Source of the DNA: Halobellus rarus
GTDB lineage: Archaea > Halobacteriota > Halobacteria > Halobacteriales > Haloferacaceae
Assembly: GCF_024494595.1 (NCBI RefSeq)
Contig: NZ_JANHDI010000009.1
Location: forward strand, 62,001-126,000
Length of the DNA stretch: 64,000 bases
Direction: 5' to 3'
Below the pieces are notes generated by a model that was given only the letters and a program-made list of their open reading frames with translations, was not told the origin of the DNA and did not search any database. Each line of letters opens with the position of its first letter. Position 1 is the first letter of the stretch. Positions 36,110 to 44,800 of the stretch are shown piece after piece. The translations under genes were made by a program, and so were the position numbers.

Positions 36110-38890
36110 CTACTCCTGAGTGAGTAATCGACGGAGCACCAGATGAAGAATTCCGCCATTTTCGACGTATCGAACGGCTGCAGGTGTCCCCACCTGAGCC
36201 GTGACCGGGAATTCGACAGTCGAGCCATCGGCACGTTCTGCGACGACGGTGAGTTCATCGTTCACGTCTAGGCCGTCGTCGAGTCCGTGAATCGCGACCC
36301 GTTCCGAGCCATCGAGGCCGAGCGACTCCCACGAGTCATCGTGGACAAACTGGAGCGGCAAGACACCCATCCCGACGAGGTTGTCACGGAAGATGCGCTC
36401 GTAGCTCTCGGCGATCGTCGCACGGACACCCAGCAGATCCGTTCCCTTTGCCGCCCAGTCCCGGCTCGACCCCGTTCCAAGTTCCTCGCCGGCGAACACG
36501 ACGAGGGGCGTATCGTCCTCGCGATAGCGGCGGCTGGCTTCGAAGACCGTCGTCTGGTCGCCGGTCGGGTGATGGATCGTGTAGCCGCCCTCCACATCGT
36601 CGAGCATCTGGTTCTCGATGCGGACGTTCGCGAAGGTGCCGCGCATCATCACCTCGTGGTTCCCGCGCCGGGCACCGTAGGTGTTGAACTCGTGGGGTTC
36701 GACACCCTGTTCAACAAGCCACTCTCCGGCCGGTTGCTGGCGGCTGAACCGCCCGGCGGGACTGATGTGATCGGTCGTGACCGTATCACCGAGCAGCATC
36801 AGCGTGCGGGCGTCTTCGACGTTTGCGACGCCGGGCTTCTCCAGCGGGAAATTCCTGAAGAACGGCGGTTCGCGGATGTATGTCGAGGAGTCGTCCCACT
36901 CGTAGACGTCACCGGTCGGTGCGTCGAGCGCCTCCCAGCGCTCGTCACCTTCGAACACTTCGGCGTACTTCTCTTCGAACATCGAGGAATCGACACTGTC
37001 GTGGACCGCCGCGTGGATCTCGTCGGCGCCGGGCCAGATGTCAGAGAGATAGACCGGATTGCCGTCGTCGTCGGTGCCGAGCGGATCGTGTTCGAGATCG
37101 ATATCCATACGCCCGGCGAGTCCGTAGGCGACCACGAGCGGCGGACTGGCGAGGTAGTTCGCCCGGATCTTCGGGTGGATGCGTGCCTCGAAGTTCCGGT
37201 TGCCGGAGAGGACGCTCGTCGTCCAGAGGTCCTCGGCGTCGATCGCGCGTTCGATCGGCTCGGGAAGCGGCCCAGCGTTTCCGATACAGGTCGTACACCC
37301 GTAGCCGACGACGTTGTAGCCGAGGTCTTCCAGATAGGGAAGTAGCCCCGAGGCTTCGAGGTATTCGGTGACGACCCGACTGCCCGGTGCAAGACTCGTT
37401 TTGACGTACGTCGGAACGTCGAGCCCACGTTCGACGGCATTGCGGGCGAGCAGCCCCGCCGCGAGCATCACGGACGGGTTCGACGTGTTCGTACAACTGG
37501 TTATGGCGCTGACGACGACACTGCCGTGCCCGATCTCGGTCGACTCGCCATTCACGTCGACTTCGACTCGGTCGGTGAGATCGCCGACGTCCGGTTCCGG
37601 AAGATCGGGGTCAGGTCGGTCGTCGTCGGAACCGCTGCTCTCGCCGATCCATCGTGTGATCGCATCTTCGTCGATATCGTCGAGTTCGTCCTCGAATTCG
37701 CCGTGGACCAGTCCCCGGAAGTGCGTCTTCATATTTCCCATCGGGACGCGATCCTGGGGGCGTTTCGGCCCGGCGAGGCTGGGAGTGATCGTCGAGAGAT
37801 CGAGTTCGACCGTCTCGGTGTACTCGGGATTCTGTTCGCCGAACAGCCCCTGTGCGTCGAGATATTCGCGAACGAGTTCGATGTGCTGCTCGTCGCGGCC
37901 CGTGAGCTCTAGGTACTCGAGCGTTGCTTCGTCGACGGGGAACATACTGATGGTCGAGCCCTGTTCGGGCGCCATATTCGCGATGGTCGCCCTGTCTGGA
38001 ACGGTGAGATTCGATACACCGGGGCCGAAGAATTCGACGAATCGATCGACGACTCCGACCTCCCGAAGCTGCTCAGTGACGTGAAGGACGAGGTCTGTTG
38101 CGGTCGCCCCTTCGGGAAGTTCGCCGGTGAGCCGGACCCCGACCACCTCGGGGAGCTTCATCGTGATGGGCTGGCCGAGCATCGCGGCTTCGGCTTCGAT
38201 GCCGCCGACACCCCAGCCGACGACGCCGATGCCGCCGATCATCGGCGTGTGGCTGTCCGTCCCCACGAGCGTGTCCGGCAGGAGCCACTCTTCCCCATTC
38301 TGCTCGCGGGCGTGGACGACCTGTCCGAGGTATTCGAGATTTACCTGGTGGACGATGCCCGTTCCCGGCGGCACGACGCGGAAGTCGTCGAACGCCTGTT
38401 GGGCCCACTTGAGGGAACGGTACCGCTCGCCGTTGCGCTCGTACTCCAATTCGACGTTCTTCTCGTAGGCATCCTCGGAGCCAAAGTAGTCGACCTGCAC
38501 GCTGTGGTCGATCACGAGGTCGCACGGGACGTCCGGCTCGACGACAGTTGGATCCTTGCCCTTGCGATCGACCGCTGAGCGGAGTGCTGCGAGGTCGACC
38601 ACGGCAGGGACGCCTGTGAGGTCCTGCAGGACGACTCGGGAGGGCGTGAACGGGAGTTCGACGTCTGGGACGTCGGGTTCCCACGAGGCGGCATTCCGAA
38701 TATCCTCGTCAGTTATCGTCTCCCCATCGGCGTTGCGGAGAACGGATTCGAGGAGAACGCGGATACTGACGGGGAGCTGGTCGAGTTCACAGAGCCCCTC
38801 GTCTTCGAGGACTGTGAGGTCGGCCATCTTGTAGGAGGTGCCGTTGAACTCGAATTCGCGAATTGCGTCGAATGGAGACGGTTCATTCAT
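36110..38890 (-). CDS. acnA: Aconitate hydratase, AcnA type
   Basis: A 926-residue aconitase, the length of AcnA/IRP1-type enzymes. It isomerises citrate to isocitrate in the TCA cycle with a [4Fe-4S] cluster. Cluster ligands are visible: SCTNTSNPS (Cys near 465) and GYGCTTCIGNAGP (Cys near 531 and 534). Active-site blocks include LVGTDSHTPMIGGIG, AITSCTNTS, SRDWAAKGTDLLG and the C-terminal swivel domain NLVGMGVLPLQF. A 20-residue acidic linker (GESSGSDDDRPDPDLPEPD) is inserted before the fourth core segment, a usual halophilic adaptation. It is an unusual housekeeping gene for a mobile, pseudogene-rich replicon; it may be a second copy. Confidence 0.96.
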   Translation of the reverse strand: MNEPSPFDAIREFEFNGTSYKMADLTVLEDEGLCELDQLPVSIRVLLESVLRNADGETITDEDIRNAASWEPDVPDVELPFTPSRVVLQDLTGVPAVVDLAALRSAVDRKGKDPTVVEPDVPCDLVIDHSVQVDYFGSEDAYEKNVELEYERNGERYRSLKWAQQAFDDFRVVPPGTGIVHQVNLEYLGQVVHAREQNGEEWLLPDTLVGTDSHTPMIGGIGVVGWGVGGIEAEAAMLGQPITMKLPEVVGVRLTGELPEGATATDLVLHVTEQLREVGVVDRFVEFFGPGVSNLTVPDRATIANMAPEQGSTISMFPVDEATLEYLELTGRDEQHIELVREYLDAQGLFGEQNPEYTETVELDLSTITPSLAGPKRPQDRVPMGNMKTHFRGLVHGEFEDELDDIDEDAITRWIGESSGSDDDRPDPDLPEPDVGDLTDRVEVDVNGESTEIGHGSVVVSAITSCTNTSNPSVMLAAGLLARNAVERGLDVPTYVKTSLAPGSRVVTEYLEASGLLPYLEDLGYNVVGYGCTTCIGNAGPLPEPIERAIDAEDLWTTSVLSGNRNFEARIHPKIRANYLASPPLVVAYGLAGRMDIDLEHDPLGTDDDGNPVYLSDIWPGADEIHAAVHDSVDSSMFEEKYAEVFEGDERWEALDAPTGDVYEWDDSSTYIREPPFFRNFPLEKPGVANVEDARTLMLLGDTVTTDHISPAGRFSRQQPAGEWLVEQGVEPHEFNTYGARRGNHEVMMRGTFANVRIENQMLDDVEGGYTIHHPTGDQTTVFEASRRYREDDTPLVVFAGEELGTGSSRDWAAKGTDLLGVRATIAESYERIFRDNLVGMGVLPLQFVHDDSWESLGLDGSERVAIHGLDDGLDVNDELTVVAERADGSTVEFPVTAQVGTPAAVRYVENGGILHLVLRRLLTQE

Positions 38891-39287
38891 ACCTTGTCCT
38901 ACGGTGACGTGGCTCTTGAATCGTCTCCCCCATAGACGGAGTGACGATGAGGACGGTCATTTCTATCGGTTAGAATGAGAATGTCGGTGTACCTGATTCG
39001 GTTGACAACTGATTCTGTTACGAACTCGTCCCCGGCGGCTTCGGTTTCTCAGGTGCCGTCGATTCGATGCGGCCCTTGAAGAAGACGAGTTCCTTGTTCG
39101 TGTGGTCGTGGTCCTGTCCCGTGAGAAGGGTCGAGTGCTAATCCAGCGAATTCGAGCCGGATGAACGATCCTATTCCTGAAAAACGTTTAGATCGCATTA
39201 TAAACGTTCTCGAACGTTCTCCTGTGTGAATCCACACCCACGTGGATAACTCCCGAGCAGTCCTACGAGTAACCGAGGAGAAAGACG
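38891..39287. other. Intergenic region with a possible gene tail
   Basis: About 400 bases between two divergent genes. On the minus strand, 39018-39140 gives a plausible coding tail (KELVFFKGRIESTAPEKPKP) of an unknown gene. The right part holds the regulatory region of the SHOCT cluster (see 39183-39218). Confidence 0.3.
39183..39218 (+). promoter_or_regulatory. Phased AACGTT boxes around a TATA-like element
   Basis: Three copies of the palindrome AACGTT begin at 39183, 39203 and 39213, spaced exactly 20 and 10 bases, so they lie on one face of the helix. The second overlaps a TATA-like ATTATAAA (39197-39204). The two downstream copies sit in a direct repeat (AACGTTCTCG). This looks like an operator for a metal- or stress-responsive regulator of the downstream cluster. 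Regulation is inferred. Confidence 0.5.
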
Positions 39288-39611
39288 ATGACCAACTTCA
39301 CACTCGGCCGCTGGCTGCTCGTGGCCCTCGCGATTGTCGGACTCGCGTTCGCCGCCCCCGTGGTCAGCGCACACGGCGACGAAACGGCCGCTGACGACGC
39401 GCCCACGGACAATGCCACCGCCGCAGATGAATGGGCCACCTGGATGGAGGCACAGATGACCGAACACATGGGCCCCGGTAGCGTCGAGTGGATGGAGTCG
39501 CATACGGGCGTGACCGTCGACGAGATGGCTCGGGATATGGCTGACGAGGAATATCACGACGGGGCTGACGACAGGTACCACGGCGGGATGTACGGGCAGG
39601 GCCACTGCTGA
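39288..39611 (+). CDS. Secreted Met/His/Asp-rich protein
   Basis: A 107-residue protein. Residues 1-28 are a Sec-type signal peptide (LLVALAIVGLAFAAPVVSA, cut after VSA). The mature part is acidic and rich in Met and His (WMEAQMTEHMGPG, EWMESHTG, YHGGMYGQGHC), typical of periplasmic-type copper-binding proteins. It ends with GHC and stop. First gene of a plus-strand cluster with two SHOCT proteins and a DUF302 protein, behind the phased AACGTT operator region. Metal binding is inferred from composition. Confidence 0.78.
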   Translation: MTNFTLGRWLLVALAIVGLAFAAPVVSAHGDETAADDAPTDNATAADEWATWMEAQMTEHMGPGSVEWMESHTGVTVDEMARDMADEEYHDGADDRYHGGMYGQGHC

Positions 39612-39668
39612 CGGCCCTGACCGTTTCGATCGCTTCGACAGAACACCGCGGTTCACCAACGCAAGACA

Positions 39669-40028
39669 ATGACGCAACTCACCACGCACATCGGACGCAC
39701 GGCTCGTCGACTCGCGATTCTCGCCGTCCCGCTGCTGGTCGCGGCGGCTGGAACGGCTGCTGCCCACGGTAGTGGGAGCTACGGCGGCGGCGGTATGATG
39801 GGCGGGAGCGGCTGGGGCCTCTTCGGCGGAGCGATGGGGCTCTGGGGACTCCTCTGGATGGGGCTCCTCATCGCCGTCCCGCTCTACCTCGTCTATGCGC
39901 TCTTCGACCAAGGATCCGGCGGGAACGGTGAACAGTCGCTGACGGTTCTCCGTGAGCGCTACGCCCGCGGTGAGCTCTCGGACGACGAATTCGATCGACG
40001 GCGAAAACAGCTGGAACGTACCGGATGA
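39669..40028 (+). CDS. SHOCT-domain membrane protein 1
   Basis: A 119-residue protein: a signal or first span (LAILAVPLLVAAAGTAAAHG), a Gly/Met-rich segment (GGGGMMGGSGWG), a second span (LWMGLLIAVPLYLVYALF) and a C-terminal SHOCT domain (LRERYARGELSDDEFDRRRK). SHOCT domains are short helical modules found at the end of many archaeal and bacterial membrane proteins. The Gly-Met-rich loop is the type seen near copper systems. Part of the cluster starting at 39288. Confidence 0.85.
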   Translation: MTQLTTHIGRTARRLAILAVPLLVAAAGTAAAHGSGSYGGGGMMGGSGWGLFGGAMGLWGLLWMGLLIAVPLYLVYALFDQGSGGNGEQSLTVLRERYARGELSDDEFDRRRKQLERTG

Positions 40029-40122
40029 CCGGGTTCGGTGTTGTTCCAGCCGATACATCACATTCCCAACGCCCGCCGTTGCGGCACCCAACCGTTAACC
40101 CCGTTGACGGGGTATGTAATTC

Positions 40123-40539
40123 ATGAACTATACAATACAAACAGCAGTAACCGGCGAATTCGACGACGTTGTCGACACGACGATCGCAGCGCTCGAAGAC
40201 GAAGGGTTCGGCGTCCTCTGTGACATCGACATCCAGGCGACGCTCAAGGAGAAACTCGGCGAAGAATTCCGCCAGTATCGCATTCTCGGTGCCTGCAATC
40301 CCCCGCTGGCATACGAGGGACTGACCGAAGAAATCGAACTCGGCGCACTCCTCCCGTGTAACGTCATCGTCTACGAAACCGATGACGGCGATATCGTTGT
40401 GAGTGCTGTCGATCCGAAGCAACTGGTCGGCATCGCGGACAACGATGCGCTCGACTCGATCGCGACCGAGGTCAATGAGCGTTTCGAGCGTGTTCTCTCG
40501 GCCGTTACCGACGAACTAGGATCCACGTCGGAGGCCTGA
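40123..40539 (+). CDS. DUF302 family protein
   Basis: A 138-residue cytoplasmic protein with the DUF302 fold: a strand (YTIQTAVTGEFDDVV), a helix with a conserved hydrophobic pattern (TTIAALEDEGFGVLCDIDI), the core GACNPPLAYEGLTEE and LPCNVIVYETDDGDIVV. DUF302 proteins often lie beside heavy-metal and sulfur genes, but their biochemical role is not known. Sits between two SHOCT genes, 5 bases before the second, so it is in an operon with it. Confidence 0.87.
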   Translation: MNYTIQTAVTGEFDDVVDTTIAALEDEGFGVLCDIDIQATLKEKLGEEFRQYRILGACNPPLAYEGLTEEIELGALLPCNVIVYETDDGDIVVSAVDPKQLVGIADNDALDSIATEVNERFERVLSAVTDELGSTSEA

Positions 40540-40544
40540 TCTCG

Positions 40545-40898
40545 ATGTCTTCATCGAACCAGCTCGACACTACGACCATCATCCTCCTCATCCTCGGGGC
40601 AATCATTGTCTTGCCCTTGCTCACGATGGGGATGGGCTTCGGCGGGATGATGGGCTACGGTGGAATGATGGGCGGATACGGGACGACCAGCGGCTGGTGG
40701 CCACTCGTCGGGATGCTCGTCCAGTTGGTCTTCCTCCTCCTCCTGCTCGGTGGAGGATATCTCGTCTTCCGTCGCGTGACCGAATCGCAGTCGTCGCGGA
40801 ATCCTGCAATGGAGGAACTCCGTGTAGCGTACGCTCGCGGTGATCTCACGGATGAGGAATACGAACAACGGAAAGACGCCCTCGAACGCGAGACCTGA
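40545..40898 (+). CDS. SHOCT-domain membrane protein 2
   Basis: A 117-residue protein with two hydrophobic spans (TTIILLILGAIIVLPLLTMG and LVQLVFLLLLLGGGYLVF) separated by a Gly/Met-rich loop (MGFGGMMGYGGMMGG), then a C-terminal SHOCT domain (ELRVAYARGDLTDEEYEQRK). It is the paralogue of the gene at 39.67 kb, without a signal-type start. Immediately follows the DUF302 gene. Confidence 0.86.
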   Translation: MSSSNQLDTTTIILLILGAIIVLPLLTMGMGFGGMMGYGGMMGGYGTTSGWWPLVGMLVQLVFLLLLLGGGYLVFRRVTESQSSRNPAMEELRVAYARGDLTDEEYEQRKDALERET

Positions 40899-40954
40899 AC
40901 CAGACCCCTCAACGATAGAAACCACTGGAAAAACGACACCACCTTCGTTGCTTC

Positions 40955-41542
40955 TTGTGGTCAGAGAAGTACACGAAAGCTGGGCTCTTCGGGCTTCTAC
41001 TTGGGACAGCCTTCTGTCTCGTCGCCCTCTTCACCAATCCCGTCCCGGGCCCATCGTTCCCCTGGGCTACACTTCCTCCATCGCTGAGACTCCCGCTTCA
41101 GCAGCCGAGAATCGAACACTGGCCAGTCACCGACGCGATCGGCATCTGGCTGTGGGTTTTCTGCTTTCCCGCACTCTTCCTCGCTGGATACCGGCGATAC
41201 GGCGATATGGAACGTGGGGCAGCGGTGTGGCTCATTGGGTTGCCGACCGTCGCGATGCTGGGCAGGACCACGTACTGCCGGTTCTTCTGGCCGAAGCTCC
41301 ATCCACCGACCTGGAACGCCCCGGCCTACACGTTCGGTTGCTGGCTGTACTGTTCGACCTACGACGTGCTCTGGAGCAACGCAGCGTTCCTGATTGCGCT
41401 TCTCGGCGCCGTCGCCACGACTCTGATACTGCAGCGAAGACGCGGAACCAAGTATGCACTCATCGGGTTCGGCATACTGGCCATCCCCCTCGGTCTCCCA
41501 GCCCTCTACGAGGGAATCCGACAAGCAAGGACTGAGGGCTGA
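40955..41542 (+). CDS. Hypothetical integral membrane protein
   Basis: About 195 residues with five hydrophobic spans (AGLFGLLLGTAFCLVALF, GIWLWVFCFPALFLAGY, AAVWLIGLPTVAMLG, SNAAFLIALLGAVATTL, ALIGFGILAIPLGLPAL) and an unusual number of Trp and Cys. The frame has no ATG near its start; TTG at 40955 is the most likely initiator, since the first span begins soon after. Family not recognised. It ends 10 bases before the convergent integrase gene, so the region between them marks the edge of the integrase module. Confidence 0.6.
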   Translation: MWSEKYTKAGLFGLLLGTAFCLVALFTNPVPGPSFPWATLPPSLRLPLQQPRIEHWPVTDAIGIWLWVFCFPALFLAGYRRYGDMERGAAVWLIGLPTVAMLGRTTYCRFFWPKLHPPTWNAPAYTFGCWLYCSTYDVLWSNAAFLIALLGAVATTLILQRRRGTKYALIGFGILAIPLGLPALYEGIRQARTEG

Positions 41543-41552
41543 CTTCGGTCGT

Positions 41553-42794
41553 TCAGCCCTGGGGCCGTGGTTCGATTTCGTCGAGTGCTTCTGTCGCCAC
41601 GTCTCCCAGTTCACCGGCCTCAATATGCGAATACCGCTCACGGACCATCTCCTCCGAATTGTCGAGATACCGGGCCGCCACCGTGTACCCGAACGCGCGG
41701 ACAAGTACCTCACCCATCCCACGTCGACCACCGTGGGGGGCCAGATAGTCGTGTTTCGGATGGTCGATGTCGATCTCGGCAGTCTCTGAGAGTCGCTGGA
41801 GAATCGACCGTGCGCCGTCCGTCGTGATCGACGGCGGCCGAATGTCCTCATCGAGCGCCAGCAGGAGGTCGCGAGCGAATTCTTCACGGCGCTCAGCAAT
41901 TACTTCCGGACGTTCCCCTCGGTCGGCGAGCTCTTCCTGGACGAACCCTGCGAGCGTCCGTTGATCGAACGTCGGAAACACCGGCCACCGGTCCGTCGGC
42001 GGGTCCATCAATTTACGATAGCTCCGCAGCGGCGAGATCACCGGGTCGGGAAGACTCGCGGCGTCCCACTGCTGTTTCTTCCGGTAGACGTCCATACTCC
42101 CGTCGTCGAGCGAGAGGTCCTCCCAGCGGACGCCGCGCCGGCGCGGATCGTTCGGATCACGGAGGAGTTCCCCGACGCGGACGGCGGTGTACGCGAGAAC
42201 GAACACCAGAGCCCGGTCACGAGCCGCCTTCAGCGCCGCGTAGCGCGCGCGCTGCTCGTCGAGGGGATCAGTATCCTCTGGGGGTGTCGTGTACGCCTCG
42301 ACGGCGTCGCGGGCCCGTTCGTCGACGTGGCGGGTGAGGGCGTGGCGCTGTTCGGACGTCCAGGCCTGCTGGTCGCCTGGCTTACGGCCGTCGTCCTCCG
42401 GCAGCGGTGCCATCGCACTCGCTCGCTGCGCGTAATGCGCTTCGAGATATCCCTCGTTGACGCACCAGCCACACCATGCAGAGATATAGCGATAATAGGT
42501 TTGGACGGTGTTCTGTTTGAGTCCCCGGTCGCCAGCGAGGTGACGGGCGTACTCCCGGAACACGCGTTCGTCGAGATCGTCGAAGGTCGGCTCGCGGTCG
42601 ACGTCTTCGGGGACGATCCCGGTCCAGTCGTCGGCACCGCGGTCGCCGGCGGCCCACTCGGCGAATCGCTCGAGCTCACGCGCAGCGTTTCGTCGATAGT
42701 TCCCGCCGTCGCCACCGCGGCCTTTCCCCTTGTCTTGGAGGTAGCGCTCGAAGGAACTCGCGAGTGACTGATTAGTGCGTTCTCGAGGTGTCAT
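41553..42794 (-). CDS. Tyrosine recombinase (phage/plasmid-type integrase)
   Basis: A 413-residue tyrosine recombinase. The N-terminal SAM-like arm-binding domain spans about residues 10-110 (SLASSFERYLQDKG ... NTVQTYYRYISAW). Catalytic residues: AYTAVRVGELLR (Arg 1), APHGGRRGMGE (HxxR) and RYLDNSEEMVRERYSHI (nucleophile Tyr). Length is normal and all catalytic residues are present, so it should be active. Its ATG overlaps the stop of the TumE-like gene (ATGA), so it is the last gene of a three-gene operon. An att site was not found. Confidence 0.88.
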   Translation of the reverse strand: MTPRERTNQSLASSFERYLQDKGKGRGGDGGNYRRNAARELERFAEWAAGDRGADDWTGIVPEDVDREPTFDDLDERVFREYARHLAGDRGLKQNTVQTYYRYISAWCGWCVNEGYLEAHYAQRASAMAPLPEDDGRKPGDQQAWTSEQRHALTRHVDERARDAVEAYTTPPEDTDPLDEQRARYAALKAARDRALVFVLAYTAVRVGELLRDPNDPRRRGVRWEDLSLDDGSMDVYRKKQQWDAASLPDPVISPLRSYRKLMDPPTDRWPVFPTFDQRTLAGFVQEELADRGERPEVIAERREEFARDLLLALDEDIRPPSITTDGARSILQRLSETAEIDIDHPKHDYLAPHGGRRGMGEVLVRAFGYTVAARYLDNSEEMVRERYSHIEAGELGDVATEALDEIEPRPQG

Positions 42795-43249
42795 CGTTCC
42801 TCGTTCGCGTACTGGTAAGTCGGACGGACGTCCTCGAAGAGCGTTTCGACGATTTCCCAGAGGATCAGGGAAGGAGTCTCGTATTCAAATGTGATCCCCC
42901 AGCGGTCCTCCGTATTGGCGGCAGAGTACTGGAAATGCGCCCGTCCGAGATCGGGATGGTCCTCGTCCTGGTGCCAGCCGGCGTGAAAGCCCGTGTTCGG
43001 ATCGGTGTAGTTGATACGGAACCAATCGTGTGGGTCCTGTCGATACCACTTGACGGTCAGTTCCGGCGAATCAGGGCCCGTTGGGGGATTAAGGCGGGCT
43101 GGATCAAAAACCGCCCGCAGCTGCTTGGCCTCGATATCATCAGGAACGTACTCGACGGCCGTGATCTGGGGGACACGGTCGAGGACGTCCCGCTTCAATT
43201 GGGCGTAGAGGTTCGCGTTCGGGTCACCACCTGGATGCGGGACCGACAT
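42791..43249 (-). CDS. TumE-like (DUF6516-type) protein, possible toxin
   Basis: A 152-residue soluble protein. The centre has the layout of DUF6516/TumE proteins: ELTVKWYRQDPHDWFRINYT, GWHQDEDHPDLGRAHFQYS and TPSLILWEIVETLFEDV, i.e. a beta hairpin with His-x-D and an aromatic-rich end. TumE proteins are the toxin of TumE-TumA pairs. The gene lies 3 bases after a winged-helix gene and overlaps the integrase. The match is by eye and distant; it could instead be an unrelated small protein of this operon. Confidence 0.5.
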   Translation of the reverse strand: MSVPHPGGDPNANLYAQLKRDVLDRVPQITAVEYVPDDIEAKQLRAVFDPARLNPPTGPDSPELTVKWYRQDPHDWFRINYTDPNTGFHAGWHQDEDHPDLGRAHFQYSAANTEDRWGITFEYETPSLILWEIVETLFEDVRPTYQYANEER

Positions 43250-43252
43250 CCG

Positions 43253-43792
43253 TTAGCTGCTGGCCTCGGCAGGCTCTGTCGTCGGAGCGAGGAAGTCCCA
43301 CTCGCGGATGGCGAAGCCAACGATCTGGATACGCCGTTGAAGGTGCTCCCACTCGCGGGCGATTTCACGGCGCCGTTCTTCCTCGTCACCGTCAAGGGAC
43401 TCGTCAGCGAGCGTTCCGCGAAGCTGGTTCGGTGACTCGGCGCCGAATTCGTCCTCCCAGTCGCGGATCTGGGTCTTAATATCCGCGAGCCGGTCCGTAA
43501 GCTCCTCGACAGTGTGTCCGCTGTCTCGAAGACGCATCGCCTCCTGCATCGCTTGGCGGCGATAATCAGGGTAATACGTCGTGTGAGTACCGCTTTCGTC
43601 ACGGTGGAGGATGCCGTCGTCGACGAGTCGCTCGAGGACGCGCTTAGTTGGTTCGTGTGACCAGCCCGCTTCGGAGGCGATCCAGTTGGCCGTCTGTGGC
43701 TCCGACAGCTGCCGAGCAACCATCCGCACTCGGTCTTCACCCGTGGTCTGGCGTTCCATCAGGCCCTCGGAGTTCGATTCATTTTCGGTCAT
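43253..43792 (-). CDS. Winged-helix regulator (DUF7342-like), possible antitoxin
   Basis: A 179-residue protein from the ATG at 43792 (MTENESNSEG). Residues 20-80 form a winged helix (ARQLSEPQTANWIASEAGWS ... RVLERLVDDGILHRDESGTH) with a TTYYPDYR wing. It is followed by a coiled-coil helix (AMRLRDSGHTVEELTDRLAD) and a second charged helix (REIAREWEHLQRRIQ). This matches the small regulators that precede TumE-like genes in haloarchaea. It leads the operon. It probably represses its own promoter; antitoxin role is inferred. Confidence 0.7.
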   Translation of the reverse strand: MTENESNSEGLMERQTTGEDRVRMVARQLSEPQTANWIASEAGWSHEPTKRVLERLVDDGILHRDESGTHTTYYPDYRRQAMQEAMRLRDSGHTVEELTDRLADIKTQIRDWEDEFGAESPNQLRGTLADESLDGDEEERRREIAREWEHLQRRIQIVGFAIREWDFLAPTTEPAEASS

Positions 43793-44520
43793 ACACCATC
43801 GTTCGGGCTTTGTCTTAATATAGGTTGAGGTCATTAGTCCTATATCGAATCAACTTCTTCGCCATCGCCCTGATCTCAGCTGAGGGTAGCCAGAGCAACC
43901 TCGGAGCCCGGTCTTGGCGGCTCTACCCCGGGGGAAGCGCCGTCGTGAGGTGGTTGCAGCATTCGTGCTTCACCGACGGCGGCAGGGTACTTCAAAGTGG
44001 TCGTGATTATTCGTGTAATCACGTCCAGGCTCTTATTCACCCGAAATGCCGCATTCCGGCAGTAGAAGTGCTAGTAGCCGAGAAATCCGATTTATAAATT
44101 ATATATTGCTATACCAAAACTGAGCCATGGAAGTTCAGATTGTCGGAAGATGGATTTTGACAAATCATAGTCTGAATGATGTATATCACAGATGTACGGA
44201 TTCTGACTGGCTAATCACGCCAGTAGCGAGTCTACATTCCGAGAAAAGCTAAGAAAGTAAGGGTGTTTCTCCACACAATCGCACGAACAGAACGCTTCCA
44301 AACTGCTTCTAAGCAACTGAAAAATTCAATCACTAGTTAGTTAGGTTTGACTCTGTTGAAGTCCTATTCTCAGATATAATTCGACTGAACACCCGGTCGA
44401 TGAGTACACCTATTGAGCGACTGTTTCACCCTAAATCAGATGAGAAGAACCGTCTCGATCTGGTGAGTCGCTTCGGTCAGTACAGGGAACGTATTTACTA
44501 TTGAAGTCAGTAATTGAAGT
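43793..44520. other. Intergenic region, AT-rich
   Basis: About 730 bases. The left third is GC-rich and holds a hairpin-like CGTGATTATTCGTGTAATCACG (shown in two halves either side of its loop). The remainder is AT-rich and contains one copy of the CAGTACAGG word (44476-44490). Attachment sites of the integrase could lie here, but I found no tRNA or direct repeat to support one. Confidence 0.35.
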
Positions 44521-44721
44521 ATGAACGAGGTCCGCGGTTTCGACTTGGAGAATCCGTGGGTATTCGTCTTCACGAACGTTGTTGTCTGGGTAGTAGTCGT
44601 TAGTACCATCCAAACGGTTCTCTTCGACGGTGAGTTGACTGGTGCAGTCATCGAGGGAACTGCAGGCGGTTTCGTTTGTGGAATTACGCTGCTCTATCTC
44701 AGGAGGAACGACTGGTTCTGA
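44521..44721 (+). CDS. Small two-span membrane protein 1
   Basis: A 66-residue protein with two hydrophobic spans (VFVFTNVVVWVVVVSTIQTV and LTGAVIEGTAGGFVCGITLL) and a basic C-terminus (LYLRRNDWF). Composition and AT content differ from the core. The opposing minus-strand frame here lacks such structure and is discarded. Family unknown. First of five small membrane proteins in 44.5-46.4 kb. Confidence 0.5.
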   Translation: MNEVRGFDLENPWVFVFTNVVVWVVVVSTIQTVLFDGELTGAVIEGTAGGFVCGITLLYLRRNDWF

Positions 44722-44800
44722 CACATTCAGCCAATATAGCGGAGCTACGTATCGTTCTGTAAATAGGTATATACGTGACGAGTCTATCGGAATATGTGAG

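Noticed and set aside
36287-37345. A 352-codon open frame on the plus strand inside aconitase
   Set aside because: It is antisense to a complete enzyme gene with all catalytic motifs. Long antisense frames are expected in GC-rich DNA with strong codon bias; its product has no family features.
41961-42767. A 268-codon plus-strand frame opposite the integrase
   Set aside because: Shadow of the integrase gene, which has intact catalytic residues.
43793-44520. Integrase attachment site or tRNA
   Set aside because: No cloverleaf, no CCA-adjacent tail and no flanking direct repeat could be found by eye.
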